Assembly: GCF_021869535.1 (NCBI RefSeq)
Contig: NW_026262712.1
Coordinates: forward strand, 99,080,140-99,144,139
Source of the DNA: Mytilus californianus
Lineage: Eukaryota > Mollusca > Bivalvia > Mytilida > Mytilidae
Length of the DNA stretch: 64,000 nucleotides
Reading direction: 5' to 3'
Shown here piece after piece: positions 1-12,245 of the stretch (position 1 is the stretch's first letter; each line of letters opens with the position of its first letter). The notes under the pieces are model-generated. The model did no database searches. It was not told the DNA's origin and worked only from the letters and a program-made list of their open reading frames with translations. The translations under genes were made by a program, and so were the position numbers.

Positions 1-690
1 ATTTCTTGTTTGTCTGTTTCTTTGGATATGTCTTTGTCTGTTCCTCTGAGTATTTCTTGTTTGTCTGTTCCTTTGAGTATTTCTTGTATGTCTGTCCCTT
101 AGGTATTTTTTGTTTGTCTGTTCATTTGTGTATTTCTTGTATGTCCGTCCTTTTGGGTATTTTTTGTTTGTCTGTTCCTTTGGGTATTTCTTGTATGTCT
201 GTCCTTTTTGTATTTCTTGTATGTTTGTTCCTTTGGGTATTTCAGGTATGTCTGTCCTTTTTGTATTTCTTGTTTGTCTGTTCCTTTGGGTATTTCATGT
301 ATGTCTGTCCTTTTTGTATTTCTTGTTTGTCTGTTCCTTTGGGTATTTCATGTATGTCTGTCCTTTTTGTATTTCTTGTTTGTCTGTTCCTTTGGGTATG
401 TCATGTATGTCTGTCCTTTTTGTATTTCTTGTTTGTCTGTTCCTTTGGGTATTTCATGTATGTCTGTCCTTTTTGTATTTCTTGTTTGTCTGTTCCTTTG
501 GGTATTTCATGTATGTCTGTCCTTTTTGTATTTCTTGTTTGTCTGTTCCTTTGGGCATTTCATGTATGTCTGTCCTTTTTTTATTTCTTGTTTGTCTGTT
601 CCTTTGGGTATTTCATGTATGTCTGTCCTTTTTGTATTTCTTGTTTGTCTGTTCCTTTGGGTATTTCATGTTTGTCTTTTATCGAATTAT
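1..690. repeat. 53-bp minisatellite, about 13 units
   Basis: A T-rich array with a 53-bp period, built from two related half-units of about 26-27 bp, one with GTATTTCTTGTTTGTCTGTT and one with TCATGTATGTCTGTCCTTTT. The period is plain from the TATTTCA landmark at 291, 344 and 397. The first 240 bp are more diverged. The array runs to the window's left edge, so its true length is unknown. Because 53 is not a multiple of 3, all three forward frames stay open; I treat those frames as by-products and not as genes. Confidence 0.95.
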
Positions 691-1255
691 GGTTTTTGAC
701 CCCTTGGTATCTTCCCTCTTATACAACAAATATATTTATGAAAGCTCAAATATCGAGACATTATCAAACATTCGACTTTTTCAAGTCCATGCACGTGCAA
801 TATATAACTCGAAAAAGTATCAATAATGTTACAGCTTTAGTAATTAGTAAGCTGAGAATTTGTCATGGTAATAATTCTAAATTGAATTTGAATTCCATTG
901 AGAAAAAAAGTTATTCAAGAAGTTTCAATATCATTGCCTGATCTCTTTATCAAAAGCTTATCTCCCATTAATTATCTAACTCACAGCAAAATGTACCATG
1001 TAAGCACATGTAATTGTATATGCAGCATCTGTACATTTAAGTGAAAGGTCTTTTTCAAGATTGTTCTTTGTATGACCATCCTCATTATTTAAGTATGTTT
1101 ATATGGTCAGCGTTACCTAAATTATTCCATATTGGGAAAGTGGTGACCAAAACATTCCAAACTAGAAGAATAAAAAGAATGAAAGTATGAAAAGAGCTAC
1201 AATTTGATCCCTGAAGATTAATAGAAATTGTATAGTCTTCTTCAATCCTTTCAAA
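691..1255. other. Unassigned AT-rich sequence upstream of first candidate exon
   Basis: No gene or known repeat recognised. It may hold the promoter and 5' untranslated sequence of the split gene that follows, but I see no clear TATA box or initiator. Confidence 0.4.
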
Positions 1256-1373
1256 ATGGAAAAGAAAACATTTGCAGTATCAATCCATGATGTGCAAAAT
1301 AACTACGCTCACATAAAAAAAGCAAAGAAATATCGCTTTTATTGCTGTTCTTCATCTAAAAGTAGCAGTACAT
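1256..1373 (+). CDS. Candidate first coding exon of the phase-1 membrane-protein gene
   Basis: An ATG at 1256 opens 39 codons rich in Lys, Cys and Ser (MEKKTFAVSIHD... ending in a CCSSSKSSST stretch) and meets a strong donor, T|GTAAGA, at 1373. Phase there is 1, as in all later exons of the gene. However, joining this T to the next exon (1974) would create TAA, so either a weaker donor at 1361 (A|GTAGCA, also phase 1, which gives AAA) is used, or a small exon lies between, or this exon belongs elsewhere. No signal peptide is evident. No family recognised. Confidence 0.35.
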
Positions 1374-1973
1374 GTAAGACATTAAGTCCACACGGAGAAA
1401 AAAGTATGTCCTTTCTCAAATTAAAGACGGTCCCTAGCACCGGTAATGAGAAATTATTTGCTAGATATTAATATCTCACTCTAAATCTGGGCACTGCACA
1501 ACCGCGTGGTAATATTAACAAATTATATATTATATTTGGCAAAAAAAAAAATCTAGCAGATTCTGTGATAAATTTTCCGACAATCTCATTAGAAATAGAA
1601 ACAATGCAAACTTTTAGACAACCACAGAGCGAATAAAGATATGTGGTAGATAAATTAACAAGACAAACCGTGTATGAAAGGAACAAGTAATTGAATGAAA
1701 TGAATATCACTTTCAAGAACAAACTGGACATAATCGAGATTAAAAAAAAATGCCGAAATTCAAAACAGCATCACTAAAAAAAACCCACTTTTGTTTCTAT
1801 TTCAACATCTTTGTATTAAATATGTTGTTAAACATTATCTTTTTGAGTAAGGCTGTTGTTCATATCTAAAATACTTGTAAAAAGACTCAAAGCGGAGTGG
1901 TGATATATTTGCCTTTTTTTGGTAGTTTTTAAAACACAGTTATACGCGTATAAAATTTTTCCGTTCATTTTAG

Positions 1974-2048
1974 AAAATAGTCCTCTTAACAAGTACCCAG
2001 AAGAAGTATCACCAAAGTCTCAACTAGATCCAACAGATTCCTTGTTTG
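1974..2048 (+). CDS. Exon A of split membrane-protein gene (phase 1-1)
   Basis: 75 bp bounded by CATTTTAG and G|GTAAGC. In the shared phase it reads x-NSPLNKYPEEVSPKSQLDP followed by TDSLF: hydrophilic, Pro/Ser-rich, and without a membrane segment. It starts with two bases of a split codon and ends with one, exactly matching the following exons. By position it is the cytosolic or luminal N-terminal region before the first helix. The protein family is not recognised. The support is the run of compatible phases and good splice sites, not homology. Confidence 0.5.
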
Positions 2049-4722
2049 GTAAGCAATTTACGTGGTGTGAATATTAAACGAGAAATTAAACATGAGGGAA
2101 ACTTTTGACTTTGTATCAAACTTGCAATATTAAATGCCTTTAACTAATGATCTGTTTTGTTTTGAAATGCTCGACATAAATTAAAGGAATACTTTTTGTA
2201 GCGTTGTTTTTGATAGGACTACAACAAAATCTTAAAAGAATACTAGTATATTTTCTTTATATGTAATGTGCCTATGATTCGAAAACAGCCAACTCTAAGG
2301 AGAAAACGTTTTGGAGAACGCGACCGCTACACTCAATTATTTATATAAAATAACTCAATATAAATAAATAAATATATTGAGACGTTTCGAGCATAGGAAG
2401 TTTTATGTGAAATTTAACTAGCTTGGTCGAATCTTTCCTGTTTTCCATGTTAACAGGTTTGGCTGTACGCAAAGACAATTTTGTGTTGCTAACACAGCCA
2501 CTTATGTAAATACCTTGTGATGAACCATAAGATCAAGGAACAGTAAATGGGCTATGGCACATATTTTGGTAAAATTTTCGCACGACTTCAGAACGTTGAT
2601 CTCTAACTGAAAATCGAAAAATTATCCTCTCAACTGTTATACTTACTGAAATATTATTGAATGGAAATCCATTAAAAAGTTCAATACATGTATTTGTAGA
2701 GCATTGACGTAAATATATCAAAAAGTTTGACAAAATTATCTTTTAATTTTTTTCTCTACAACCATTGCACACATCTTTCTTAAACTTGATATGCTGTCGC
2801 CCGATAAATTTCCGTTTTTGTGATATAGAATAATCATAGGGTCACCGACTTGGTTTTGATGAAAGATCTATGCATTGGTTTTGGAGAATTGATAATTTCA
2901 AAACAATTTTAAGAAATTTTTTCGTAGATTGTATGTGCCTTCTATACAAATGTTCGTCTAGCTTGATAGGATTCATTCAATAATATTTTAGAAAAGGAAA
3001 GAGAAAGATGCATAATTTTACGATTTCGAATTCAAGTTTAACGTACCGCAACTGCATGCAAAACTTGATAACATCTTTGACATGAACCATTTACGATATA
3101 AACTTGACCTTAAACCGGATTTGATGTTTATGTCAGCGTATCCAGTTTTTATATTAACCTGTATTAATATCAAGTTAATTATGCCTCAATCTGATTAAAA
3201 AGCAGATCATGTGTCTAAGCTTTGCTAACAAGGGTATGACAACATTTCGTTTTACTTTCTGTTATGATATTATTACATCAGAAAAATGAAATTTCAGCCC
3301 TAAAATTTTTAAAGGTGAGTATTAATTCGTCAAAAATCAGAGGATCCGGAAAGTTCTTCAAAACAGAAAATAGAACAGAGCGTTTTCAGATCCTTGTAAG
3401 CAAAGCTTGGTTACATGATCTGTACTTAAATTACGCATAAGCGAAATTAAACATTCATATAATACGCTACTGGTCACAAATATGAACGACTTCTCTTTTT
3501 CTCATTTTTATTGTTAGTTTCAAAGTGCAAGTTATCTATCTGCTAAAGCTTGTTAAGACAATAGGTGTCCAACAATATAAATTTTGCCAACAAAAAGATC
3601 TGAATTTCTACAGTTTGTTTGTACAACTGTAAAGTTACTTCCATCATAGGGTTAAAGCTTTCTTTAAAAAATATAATCATTATGTAAGTAGCACTAAAAT
3701 TCAACGTTTAGCTCCGAAAATTGGTATCTTAACACATATTCGTCATATCCTCCGAAACCTATAGAGAATTATGAATAAAAATAACCAACACATTAACAAA
3801 TAAAAAAATGCTATCACGTAAATCTGCATATATTGGACATTGCAATAACACTTGTTTTTTTTTATCTTCAATTGCATTATAATTAAAACACAACATTTTC
3901 TCCAAACAAATATATCTATATTTTCATATCTCCCTGTTTCTATTCGAATAGGTGCGACGACACACCGAAATTTAGACAAAGCACTCCTGTTCTTACCAGG
4001 CATATTCTTAATCAAACAATTCTCAACACGATATATACGATATATACCAAGACTTGTAAATTTGGCGTTTACTCTTTTTTTTATTCTACCCTTTCAATAG
4101 AAACTACCCCATAACACTTTGTTTCTATTAACCTCTCATCACACAATTTTGTCAATCGTGACCAGTTTCTAAATAATATTGCACAATATGAGCCAATGAC
4201 CACCTTAACCTAAACTATGCTAATTAAAGAATACAATGTTCAATAGTATGTTCATTTAATTGAAGAATCTTTCGTTTTCCAATCATTGAAGAATAAATTT
4301 GTTTGACTATTCTAGTTAAAGAGATGACATTTATTCTTGAATGATCCGGTTCAACTCCTAATGATTTGGTTCTATAAGTTAAGGTAAATAGAGCAGAACA
4401 ATGGTGCATGCACATGTTATACTCTGTACTATTTTCTACAATAAAACTAATGTTATCATTATCAATTATATTTGTGGCGATACCTTTTGACTAATCTGTA
4501 CCTAATGAATGTTTTATTTGCAAATATCATGTATTGTTCGCACGGAGGTCGGTATGACAACATTATTTCATTCTTTTTATTTCTATTTAAAAAGCTTACT
4601 CTGAACAAATTTAAAATACGAGTAATGCTTCGTATGCTTTTTGTCTGGGATCCGTGCGTTCTTCTTTGTAATACATCACTATACATATGTGTATCACATT
4701 CTTTTCAATAAATTTATTTCAG
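2049..4722. other. Intron, no recognisable content
   Basis: 2.7 kb of AT-rich sequence between exons A and B. I see no further exon with matching phase, no RNA gene and no named repeat. Short open frames here look random. Confidence 0.4.
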
Positions 4723-4836
4723 ATAGAGGTTGCGTATTGGAAAACCAGTTTTTCTCAATGTGTAGTTTTTTCTCAGCAATGGTATTGTGGCTGATTGTAT
4801 TGTCGTATAAGGACATAAATCGAAACTGGTTTGAAG
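4723..4836 (+). CDS. Exon B of split membrane-protein gene: first transmembrane helix
   Basis: 114 bp bounded by TTTATTTCAG and GAAG|GTACAT. The first codon is completed to Asp by exon A's last G. It reads DRGCVLENQFF, then a strongly hydrophobic stretch (SMCSFFSAMVLWLIVLSY) of about 18 residues, then a charged loop KDINRNWFE. Phase 1 at both ends. The helix followed by a Lys/Asp/Arg loop looks like a true membrane segment. The exon is open in the required frame throughout (37 full codons). I do not recognise the family. Confidence 0.55.
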
Positions 4837-4939
4837 GTACATTTTCCGCAAGTATCCAAACAAGCCGCAAGCAGAATTGACCGTGTTTCATGAGTGTTTA
4901 GGAACAGGAAAACGCAAATGTATTATTTAAATCAAGGCT

Positions 4940-5545
4940 GTCAACAATAAGAAGTAAAACTTCACTGGCAAAAAAGACAAATGTCGTAGTGGAAAGAATA
5001 ATAACAAAATACTGTCTTGTTTCCGACTTTGTGTAGTCACTGGTCGTAAAGTGCTGGCTTAATTAGAGCTTTGGCATTTTAGCTTTCACATGTAAAAAGT
5101 AAAATAACAAAAATACCGAACTCCAAGGAAAATTCAAAACGGAAAGTCCCTTATCAAATGGCAAAATCAAAAGCTCAAACACATCAAACGAATGGAAAAC
5201 AACTGTCATATTCCTGACTTGGTACAGGCATTTCCTTATGTAAAAAATGGTGAATTAAACCTGGTTTAATAGCTAGCTAAACCTCTTACTTGTATGACAG
5301 TCGCATAAAATTCCATTATATTGACAACAATGTGTGAACAAAACAAACAGACATGATAGGTTAAATGTCAAAAAAAAAGGGATAAAGCAGTCAACATTGT
5401 TTTATAACCTTAATCACTATAAAAACAAAAAAATGTGTCAACATCAAAAAAACAAAATGGCATATAGACAAAGCACATAAGCAAAAATGACCATAGCACA
5501 ATAACACAATGACGGGATGCATAAGTACCGATCCACGCCAAAGGC
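4940..5545 (-). repeat. Dispersed repeat module (mussel-type interspersed family)
   Basis: The stretch holding CCTGACTTGGTACAGGCAT, then AAATGGTGAATTAAACCTGG, recurs with divergence at 28697-28770 (same orientation) and inverted at about 21600-21660. I remember this family as very common in Mytilus DNA but cannot class it. It runs directly into the duplicated block at 5545. Confidence 0.5.
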
Positions 5546-5799
5546 ATATGACCAAAAATAGACTAAACAGTAAAGGTAATAATTTATAAAGACAAATAAA
5601 AGAACAATATAACACGTAATGAAGATGATAAACAACGTCAGTACCTAGAATCTATACTTCAAGACCATCATGTATTGGTTGTGACGTTGATACGGAATAT
5701 TTATCAACAAGGTCTTGGTATCTTCCGATGAACATATTTTAGAAAAAGGACGATACGTTCTTTGACATAACCCTGGTTCACCAACATTTTGCTCAGACA
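5545..5799. repeat. 255-bp direct repeat, copy 1
   Basis: Nearly identical to 6989-7244: both contain CTAGAATCTATACTTCAAGA and GGTCTTGGTATCTTCCGA and end in TTTTGCTCAGACA. On the reverse strand the block has a short conserved open frame (SSEDTKTLLINIPYQ). In copy 2 that frame has a stop shortly afterwards. This is probably the terminal portion of a dispersed element, class unknown. Confidence 0.8.
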
Positions 5800-5968
5800 C
5801 TGGTGACGTTTTATCAAGTCTGAATAGCAGCTGCAAGCTCTTGAATACCGAATGAGTTTGGAAATGTATATCCCATATGCAGGTGAAGTTGGTATATTGC
5901 TACTAAGGTGGGGGAAATTTATAATTTCAAAATTAAAATCGTCTCGTTTGTCACAGTATCTGGTACAG

Positions 5969-5969
<1 letters not shown>

Positions 5970-6026
<57 letters not shown>
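5970..6026. repeat. (TA)n microsatellite, about 28 units
   Basis: Uninterrupted alternating TA run. Confidence 0.98.
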
Positions 6027-6030
<4 letters not shown>

Positions 6031-6271
6031 GAAGTAATCTCGTTGATAGTTTTTCGGACGCCATAATCAAGATTTTGTTGATCGTTATTGAGTATATATA
6101 TCATGGATATGATCTATTTGTCGTAGATACAATCCCATTATCTTTTTTCGATTTTGACATTACAAAATGCGACTTATAACATAATCGTTATTTACCATAT
6201 GCAGAAGACGTCATCTACTATTGGACTAGGAACTACTTACCCTCATGGAACATCAGAGTTTATTTTAAAAT

Positions 6272-6580
6272 AAGAAGATGTTGTAAAATTGCCAATGAGA
6301 CAACTCTCCACAAGAGACCAAACGACACAGGAAAAAACAATTATAGGTCACCGTACGGCCTTCAGCAATGTGTTAACCTATACCGCATAGTCATTTATAA
6401 AAGGCCCCGAAATGACAAACTAAAACCAATTCAAACGAGAAAACTAACGGCCTGATTTATTTACAAACTAATGATCGAAAAACAAATATGATATACAGCA
6501 ACAAACGACAACCAGGCTCCGTAATTAAGACAGGCACATACAGCATGTTGCAGATGTAACCCCGGTTTTGTTGCGGTTCT
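6272..6580 (-). mobile_element. Penelope-like element 3' tail, truncated, reverse orientation
   Basis: The complement carries the family's 3' signature: ATTGTTTTT-type text, an ACTATGCGGTATAGG-like stretch, GGCCGTACGGTGACC and finally TTGTCTCATTGGCAAT near 6300. The same tail follows the reverse-transcriptase remnants at 18180-18516, 36340-36645 and 58190-58478, which is why I assign it to that element family. No coding part is present. Confidence 0.7.
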
Positions 6581-6988
6581 TCTTTAAGTTTTAACTGTAA
6601 AATTTCGTTATTAGTTATGTTTTGTTGTTGGCATGTTGTATCCAATAAATGAGTGTTTTTTAACATTGAAAACCTATCTGCACCCTTCAGATAAAAAAAC
6701 CCATTTTTTTTTATTCCACTGTCTTATGTGGATAACATTATAATTCAACTAGTGACACGGTTTAGATTTATTCGTAAATATAGTAGCTGATATTTTGTAG
6801 GCATGCTGAGAAAATATCCAAAATGTCATAGATTCAATTGTCTTGGTCGTCATATGACAGTATCAGGTATCTACATTATAGAATTAATGATCACAGATAC
6901 AGATCTGCACTAATATAATTTGTTTCTGTCGTCCGAATTTCATTATAACACTGGAGTTGGATCTTGGTGTATTTGTAAGATGTCAAAC

Positions 6989-7244
6989 GCATATAACCAA
7001 AAATGGACTAAACAGTAAAGGTGATAATTTACAAAGACAAATAAAAGAACACTATAACACGTAATTAAGATGATAAACAACGTCAGTACCTAGAATCTAT
7101 ACTTCAAGACCATCATGTATTATTTGTGAAGTTGATACGGAATATTTATCAACAAGGTCTTGGTATCTTCCGACGAACTATTTTTAGAAAAAGGGCGAGA
7201 CTTTCTTTGACATAACCCTGGTTCATCAACTTTTTGCTCAGACA
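6989..7244. repeat. 255-bp direct repeat, copy 2
   Basis: Partner of 5545-5799 in the same orientation, about 1.44 kb downstream. Differences are scattered substitutions and a few small indels. The sequence outside the block is not shared, so this is two insertions or a block duplication and not a longer tandem repeat. Confidence 0.8.
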
Positions 7245-7982
7245 TATGACATATGACAGTATCTTAGTGTATTTGTAAGGTTTTCCAACCAATACTATAA
7301 TTTTAATATAAAAAAAATCGCACGTAAACAATGAAAACTTATTGATTTTGGTCACACTCGATTAATACAAATATATGTCAAATCGACAGCATCCCTTCCT
7401 AACAAATATAAAAATAACGAAAATGCAAAAGCAAGGGGAAAAAACAAATGACATCTAGGGATCAACACACAAAATATTTACCATGTTCAACAATAGACAT
7501 TTATCGATACCATATATCCTGCCAAATGTTCAGATATCATTAAAAAAGTAAGAAGATATGAGAAAGGGGGCATTGAAAGCAACAACTTGGACAGACAAAA
7601 GTAACCTAAAAAAATAAATAATTAAAACACGACTAGAAAAAACAAAATAACCAATCAACAATATATTATTATTTCAAGCATAAATCAAATTGAATTGCAG
7701 TGAAAACTGAACTTCAAAAATCCACAAAAATAAGAGACATATTTGTCAATGCATATTATAGAAGTTATTATAATTAGTAATAACGGTTATTGTCAAAATA
7801 GTATATTGATGTTTTAACTCGACCTTTCACTCGCAAATGTTACGTTTAGTCAGGCGGGATTTACACAGTCTGAGAGTGAGTGGGCCGTGTTCACATATGA
7901 ATAAAGTCCTTTATATTCATAAAACATATTTTATCTAGTCAAATGAGACACACTATTCATTTCACAATATTTTATATTTCAG
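7245..7982. other. Intron sequence, nothing recognised
   Basis: AT-rich, with no exon of matching phase and no repeat that I can name. Confidence 0.4.
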
Positions 7983-8072
7983 TTTTCAAGAAGATATGTT
8001 TATTGATCAGTATAGTTTTATATTTTGGATTCACTGCTCTGATAAGTTTGCTTGACGACGGAAATTGTATAT
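7983..8072 (+). CDS. Exon C of split membrane-protein gene: second transmembrane helix
   Basis: 90 bp between TTATATTTCAG and AT|GTAAGT, a textbook donor. Exon B's final G completes the first codon to Val. It reads VFKK, then a hydrophobic helix (ICLLISIVLYFGFTALISLL, 20 residues), then the acidic turn DDGNCI. Phase 1 at both ends. The same reading frame is also open from an ATG at 7943, but the splice acceptor inside it gives a better fit to the gene. The helix has the length and Lys-Lys flank expected of a membrane span. Confidence 0.6.
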
Positions 8073-8443
8073 GTAAGTTTTGTGTTGAAGAAATAATTAC
8101 AGATACAAAGGATAATAATCAAATATTGATGAAAGCTCCCAGTTGCCTATTTTTTACTATCTGGAATTTTTTTCGAAACTCTTAAGAGATTAAGAGAATA
8201 TTCTTTAAGCTTCAGCGAAAGTATGACTATCGCATTAATTATACAATGTTTAACGTAATGGTTATTAAAAAAAAAGAACAAAAGCAAGCTGGTTTTCCTT
8301 TGTGTATCAAATGAGAACGTACTAATACAAACACAAACACAATCATTAATCAGTGAATTTTAAATAATCCAAACTGACCGAGTGATACTATTCATTTTAC
8401 TAGCTTGAATGTTGATAAGGTTATTGTCGACGATCTTTTGCAG

Positions 8444-8512
8444 TAAAATGGGTATTTCTTGGCCTCGGAATAGTTTGTGGAATTGTGTTTAGTACCATGT
8501 TCCTAAATAAAG
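8444..8512 (+). CDS. Exon D of split membrane-protein gene: third transmembrane helix
   Basis: 69 bp between ATCTTTTGCAG and AAAG|GTAAGC, both strong splice sites. The exon C overhang T plus TA gives Leu, then KW, a Gly-rich hydrophobic helix (VFLGLGIVCGIVFSTMFL) and NK. Phase 1 at both ends. Together with exons B and C this makes at least three closely spaced helices, so the product is multi-pass. No further helix-coding exon of compatible phase was found before exon E. Confidence 0.6.
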
Positions 8513-9179
8513 GTAAGCACTATTGAATAATAATCACTTGAAGGACAAATAGAGAAAATGTTTGTACTGTAGTGATATCATGTCCTTTTCATTGGCACAA
8601 AGCTTTTCCAGACAATTGTACCATCAAGGGTTACGTCCTGCCGCACTGTCCTTTTAACTTTTCAATAGTTTAATGCATGCACCATCATATTGAATACTGG
8701 GCACTTTTCTTGTACCGTGCACAGTTGTGTATCTGATTTTATTTTGTATTGCCAATGCTGTTTGGTGTTTCTCTTTTCTACTCTTGTTTTGTACCCTTTG
8801 TTATCCTCTTCTTTTGTACGTTTATCTGTGATTTGAGAGGATAATCTGAAACTTAAAAATAACTTCACATTTAATTTGTATTCGTCAACTGAAATGTTTT
8901 AAAGTATCATTATCGAAGTGATAATATACCAGTGCAAAAGCTAGGGATAAAAGGATAGTGACACCTTCGAGGAAATGATAATTTAAACATTTACTAAACT
9001 GTACACCATTAAAACAACCTTTTAAAAACAAAAATTATAATTTAACCTAGCTCAATGTGCGTTGTTTACCGTATTTCACATCATAAATGTTATTACAATG
9101 TCATTTCCAAAACACGCATAAAAAGTCAATGCTTTGAAAAACAGAACATTTATGTTAAATCCATGCATTTCGCTTTTTA
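8513..9179. other. Intron sequence, nothing recognised
   Basis: No exon of matching phase and no repeat recognised. Confidence 0.35.
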
Positions 9180-10000
9180 GCTCATCTGGTCCGTTAACAT
9201 TTTACAAAAATCTTCTTCTCTGAAACTACTGAGTTATTTAGAACCATACTTTACCACTATAATCCTTTGGGTACTTAATTAACAAAATATGTCCAATGAT
9301 CCCGCTTGCTAACCAAAATGGCTGCCATATCTAAAAATATAGCATAGGGGTATTGCCTTTTATCTTGAAAACCGTTATATATTGAAAAGATTTGACAATT
9401 AATAAATACGGAATGCGAGACCAACTAACATTTCAATTTGACCAACACTGTCATAAAACTCTTTTTTGAAGCTATTGCCATTAAATGACGATATTTACAG
9501 GTTTTATCTCTGCAATTTGACTATATATGAGGAAAACTATAATCGATATGAAGAAATTTGAAAAGTAAAACTGGTCTACAGGACAAAATATACTGATAAG
9601 TAAGCAGGTCCGTTTGTTTTGTGCGTTTTGCAGAATCTATTATAGTACAATACATACAGAGAAAATATAAATTATAAAAAATATCATCAAAATAAGATCT
9701 CCAAATAAACCAACATGGCCAAAATCGCCAGTCGACTGTTTATGGGGTCATAGCCATTGAATGACAATCTTTATTCATTTCTGCGTTTCTGTTAGAAACT
9801 ATAGGAGATAGAAAAAAAGAGAGACTTAAAATAGCAAGAATGGTCAGCAAAGTGAGATCTACAAATAAATGAAAAAGACGTTAATAGGAGTTATTGTCCT
9901 TGAATGACAATTTGTTTTACCAAATTGTACATTTTTTAAAGAAACTAAAGAAATAGAGTGAAACTGTAAAAGGCGAAAATAAATAGCAAAATCAGTTGAT
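9180..10000. repeat. Degenerate dispersed repeat with internal near-duplicates
   Basis: Three loosely similar stretches (around 9290-9540, 9700-9830 and 9840-9970) share an ATGGC[C/T] phrase, a 'GGGGTCATAGCCATTGAATGACAAT'-like phrase (quoted in part) and a 'GAAACTATAGGAG'-like phrase. This looks like old tandem or nested copies of one intronic repeat. Boundaries are not resolved. Confidence 0.4.
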
Positions 10001-10017
10001 TCCTTAACTAGTCTAAA

Positions 10018-10110
10018 AAAAGAGGGGCGAAAGATACCAGAGGGACAGTCAAACCCACAGATCGAAAACAAACCGACAACGCCATGGCCAAAAAATAAAA
10101 AGACAAACAG
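10018..10110 (+). repeat. Dispersed motif GGCGAAAGATACCAGAGGGA
   Basis: A related stretch is at 28320-28385, and a short version is inside a Penelope-like remnant at 57262-57290. All share GGCGAA(A/C)GATAC(C/A)A(A/G)AGGGA, and the first two also share ACTGACAACGCCATG-like text. This is a common interspersed module of unknown class. Confidence 0.55.
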
Positions 10111-10859
10111 ACAAATAATAACTAAGAATCACGCAGTAGGTGATATATCCATAGTGTAGGATATTTATCTGCTATTGTTGAATTGGTTCAATTGGAGGCA
10201 ACATTTATATAAATGGCAGTTCGCGATTTTTAAGTCAAGCTGTTGCTATGGAAACAGCTCTACCTTACCAACAAGGCGTTTAATAGCCTTAAAACCTTAA
10301 ATTTGAATTGTTTTTCTAGTCGAAATTATAAAATAATGATGAACAATTTAAATAACATATGTTACATTTTACAATCTAAAATGTTCAACTTAGGTGGAAA
10401 ACATTTTAAAAGATGAATACAAGCAAGGAAACTTGGTTACCATGGCAACTAGTTTATACAATATGTTCATGAGGGGAAATGGCAAAGAAAATAAAATGGC
10501 GAGTTTTCTAACTTTATTATCTCCAATCAGCAGGGGTATAGAATTAATTTGTTGGATCACTCTTTTGCAATTGACTCTTGTCTAAAGCATATCAATAATA
10601 AAGGTAATAAGCCTAGTACAATTTTCAGAAAAAATGTTAATCATAGCTTCATGTTTATACAATATTTATGCACTTTTTGTCTTAATAATCATATACATAA
10701 GCTTTCTGTAGACTACCTTATTCAGTTTTTAGTACTAGTTTAATAAGAATAATGCTTTTATATGATTTTTAAAGATAGTCTTTTTAAGTTTGAAGCAAAG
10801 GAATAAGATAATTTTGTGAAAATTGACTTTAAAGGTTAACTTGACCCGTTTTTGGGCAG

Positions 10860-10894
<35 letters not shown>

Positions 10895-12245
10895 ATCTTG
10901 AGATTTATGAAGACACATTACTGAGTAGATACTAATATAGCTCATCAATTAAAAAGTGTGTATTTTTTAACGCCTTTCTAACGAAGAGTGTGTGTTTTCC
11001 ACGTTAGAAACGATTGCATCGAGGGCTCCTAGCAGATAATTCATAAGAACGCGGACGTGTCAGAAAGCAGCTATTGACATTTCAACAAAGCGGTGCTATT
11101 GAATGGCCAAGAAGTACAAACTTGGGTTGTTGATTTCCTCTTGAAATGTGAACAGGACAAAAAAAAAGACAAAAAAATTAAGAGAAACTAAATCAGCCTC
11201 TTTTATAGAAAACACGAGCACGAGCCATGTTTTCTTTTTATTTCTTTGGCATAGATTAAATAATCAGATTTAATTTAAAACAAAATGAAAATGCAAAGTC
11301 TGAAAATGTGTGCACCGCGACAGTATAAGTAGTACGTTAATGAGAAAGACGTTGTGTAGATTACTTTCTGTTTCGTTCTGAGTATTTGTTCTGCTGGCCC
11401 TTTTCTGCCAATTATCTGTTAACTAACTTGTTTACCTTTCCATGAAAGCCTCGATCTAAATGAATTACACTATTCTGTACCGTCTTTTACTGCGTGCATT
11501 CATCAATTTCATCTTCCTTTTTAGATTGTAAATTTTTAAATCAAGGAACAAAAATGTAATGAAATTTGACTCAAACGTTCATCTTTGTATATTTGAATAA
11601 CCAACAATATTAGATTGAAAAATATATGAATTTTGTTTTTGGTAATTAATATCAGAGGCCTTGGCTATATCATTATGAAAGTCGTAGGTTAGAGAGTACT
11701 TAGTGAATGTTCATGTATTATGCACGCGGTGTCATCCATTGCACGTTTTAACTATATAATTGACATAAGAGCCAGCGCTTTCATTCTGGTATAATTTCAG
11801 GGATACATTTTTATGTTCATTTAAAGTTAATAAATGTTGTGATTTTACCTGGATTAGGGCAAAGTTAACTTTAGGGGTTTTGGCTGTTCAATTGCCTTTA
11901 TGGTAATAACGGAAATAAATATCATGCGTTATATATAATTGTTATAAGCATTAGAATGGCACAGTATATGCCGAAAATGATGTAATAAGGATGAATTAAA
12001 GGAGACGTGAGATATACGTTATTGAGACAGCTTGTCAAGTGGAACAACAAAAATATCCAAAGCCATTGCACAATTCAAAACGAGAGAGGAGTCATTACAA
12101 TATGCCAATCTTTGGATCGCCATGTGTCTATACAGTAGTCAATGAAGTAAACATAAAGATGATTAGATTTACCTTAAACACATAATTCTCAAAACTACAA
12201 AATAAAACTAGTTAATTTTTAAAAGGTTACTGTTTCTATTTAAAG
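10111..12245. other. Intron sequence with poly(A) run
   Basis: No exon with compatible phase found. A 28-base A run lies at 10864-10891, possibly the tail of an old retrotransposed copy, but I recognise no body upstream of it. Confidence 0.4.

Noticed and set aside
6-941. Overlapping 163-311-codon open frames over the first 0.9 kb
   Set aside because: They are the three readings of the 53-bp minisatellite and end soon after it. No start context or domain supports a gene.
10394-10607. Possible additional exon ending AATAATAAAG|GTAATA
   Set aside because: In the required phase 1 it meets a stop at once. It also does not offer a clean acceptor.
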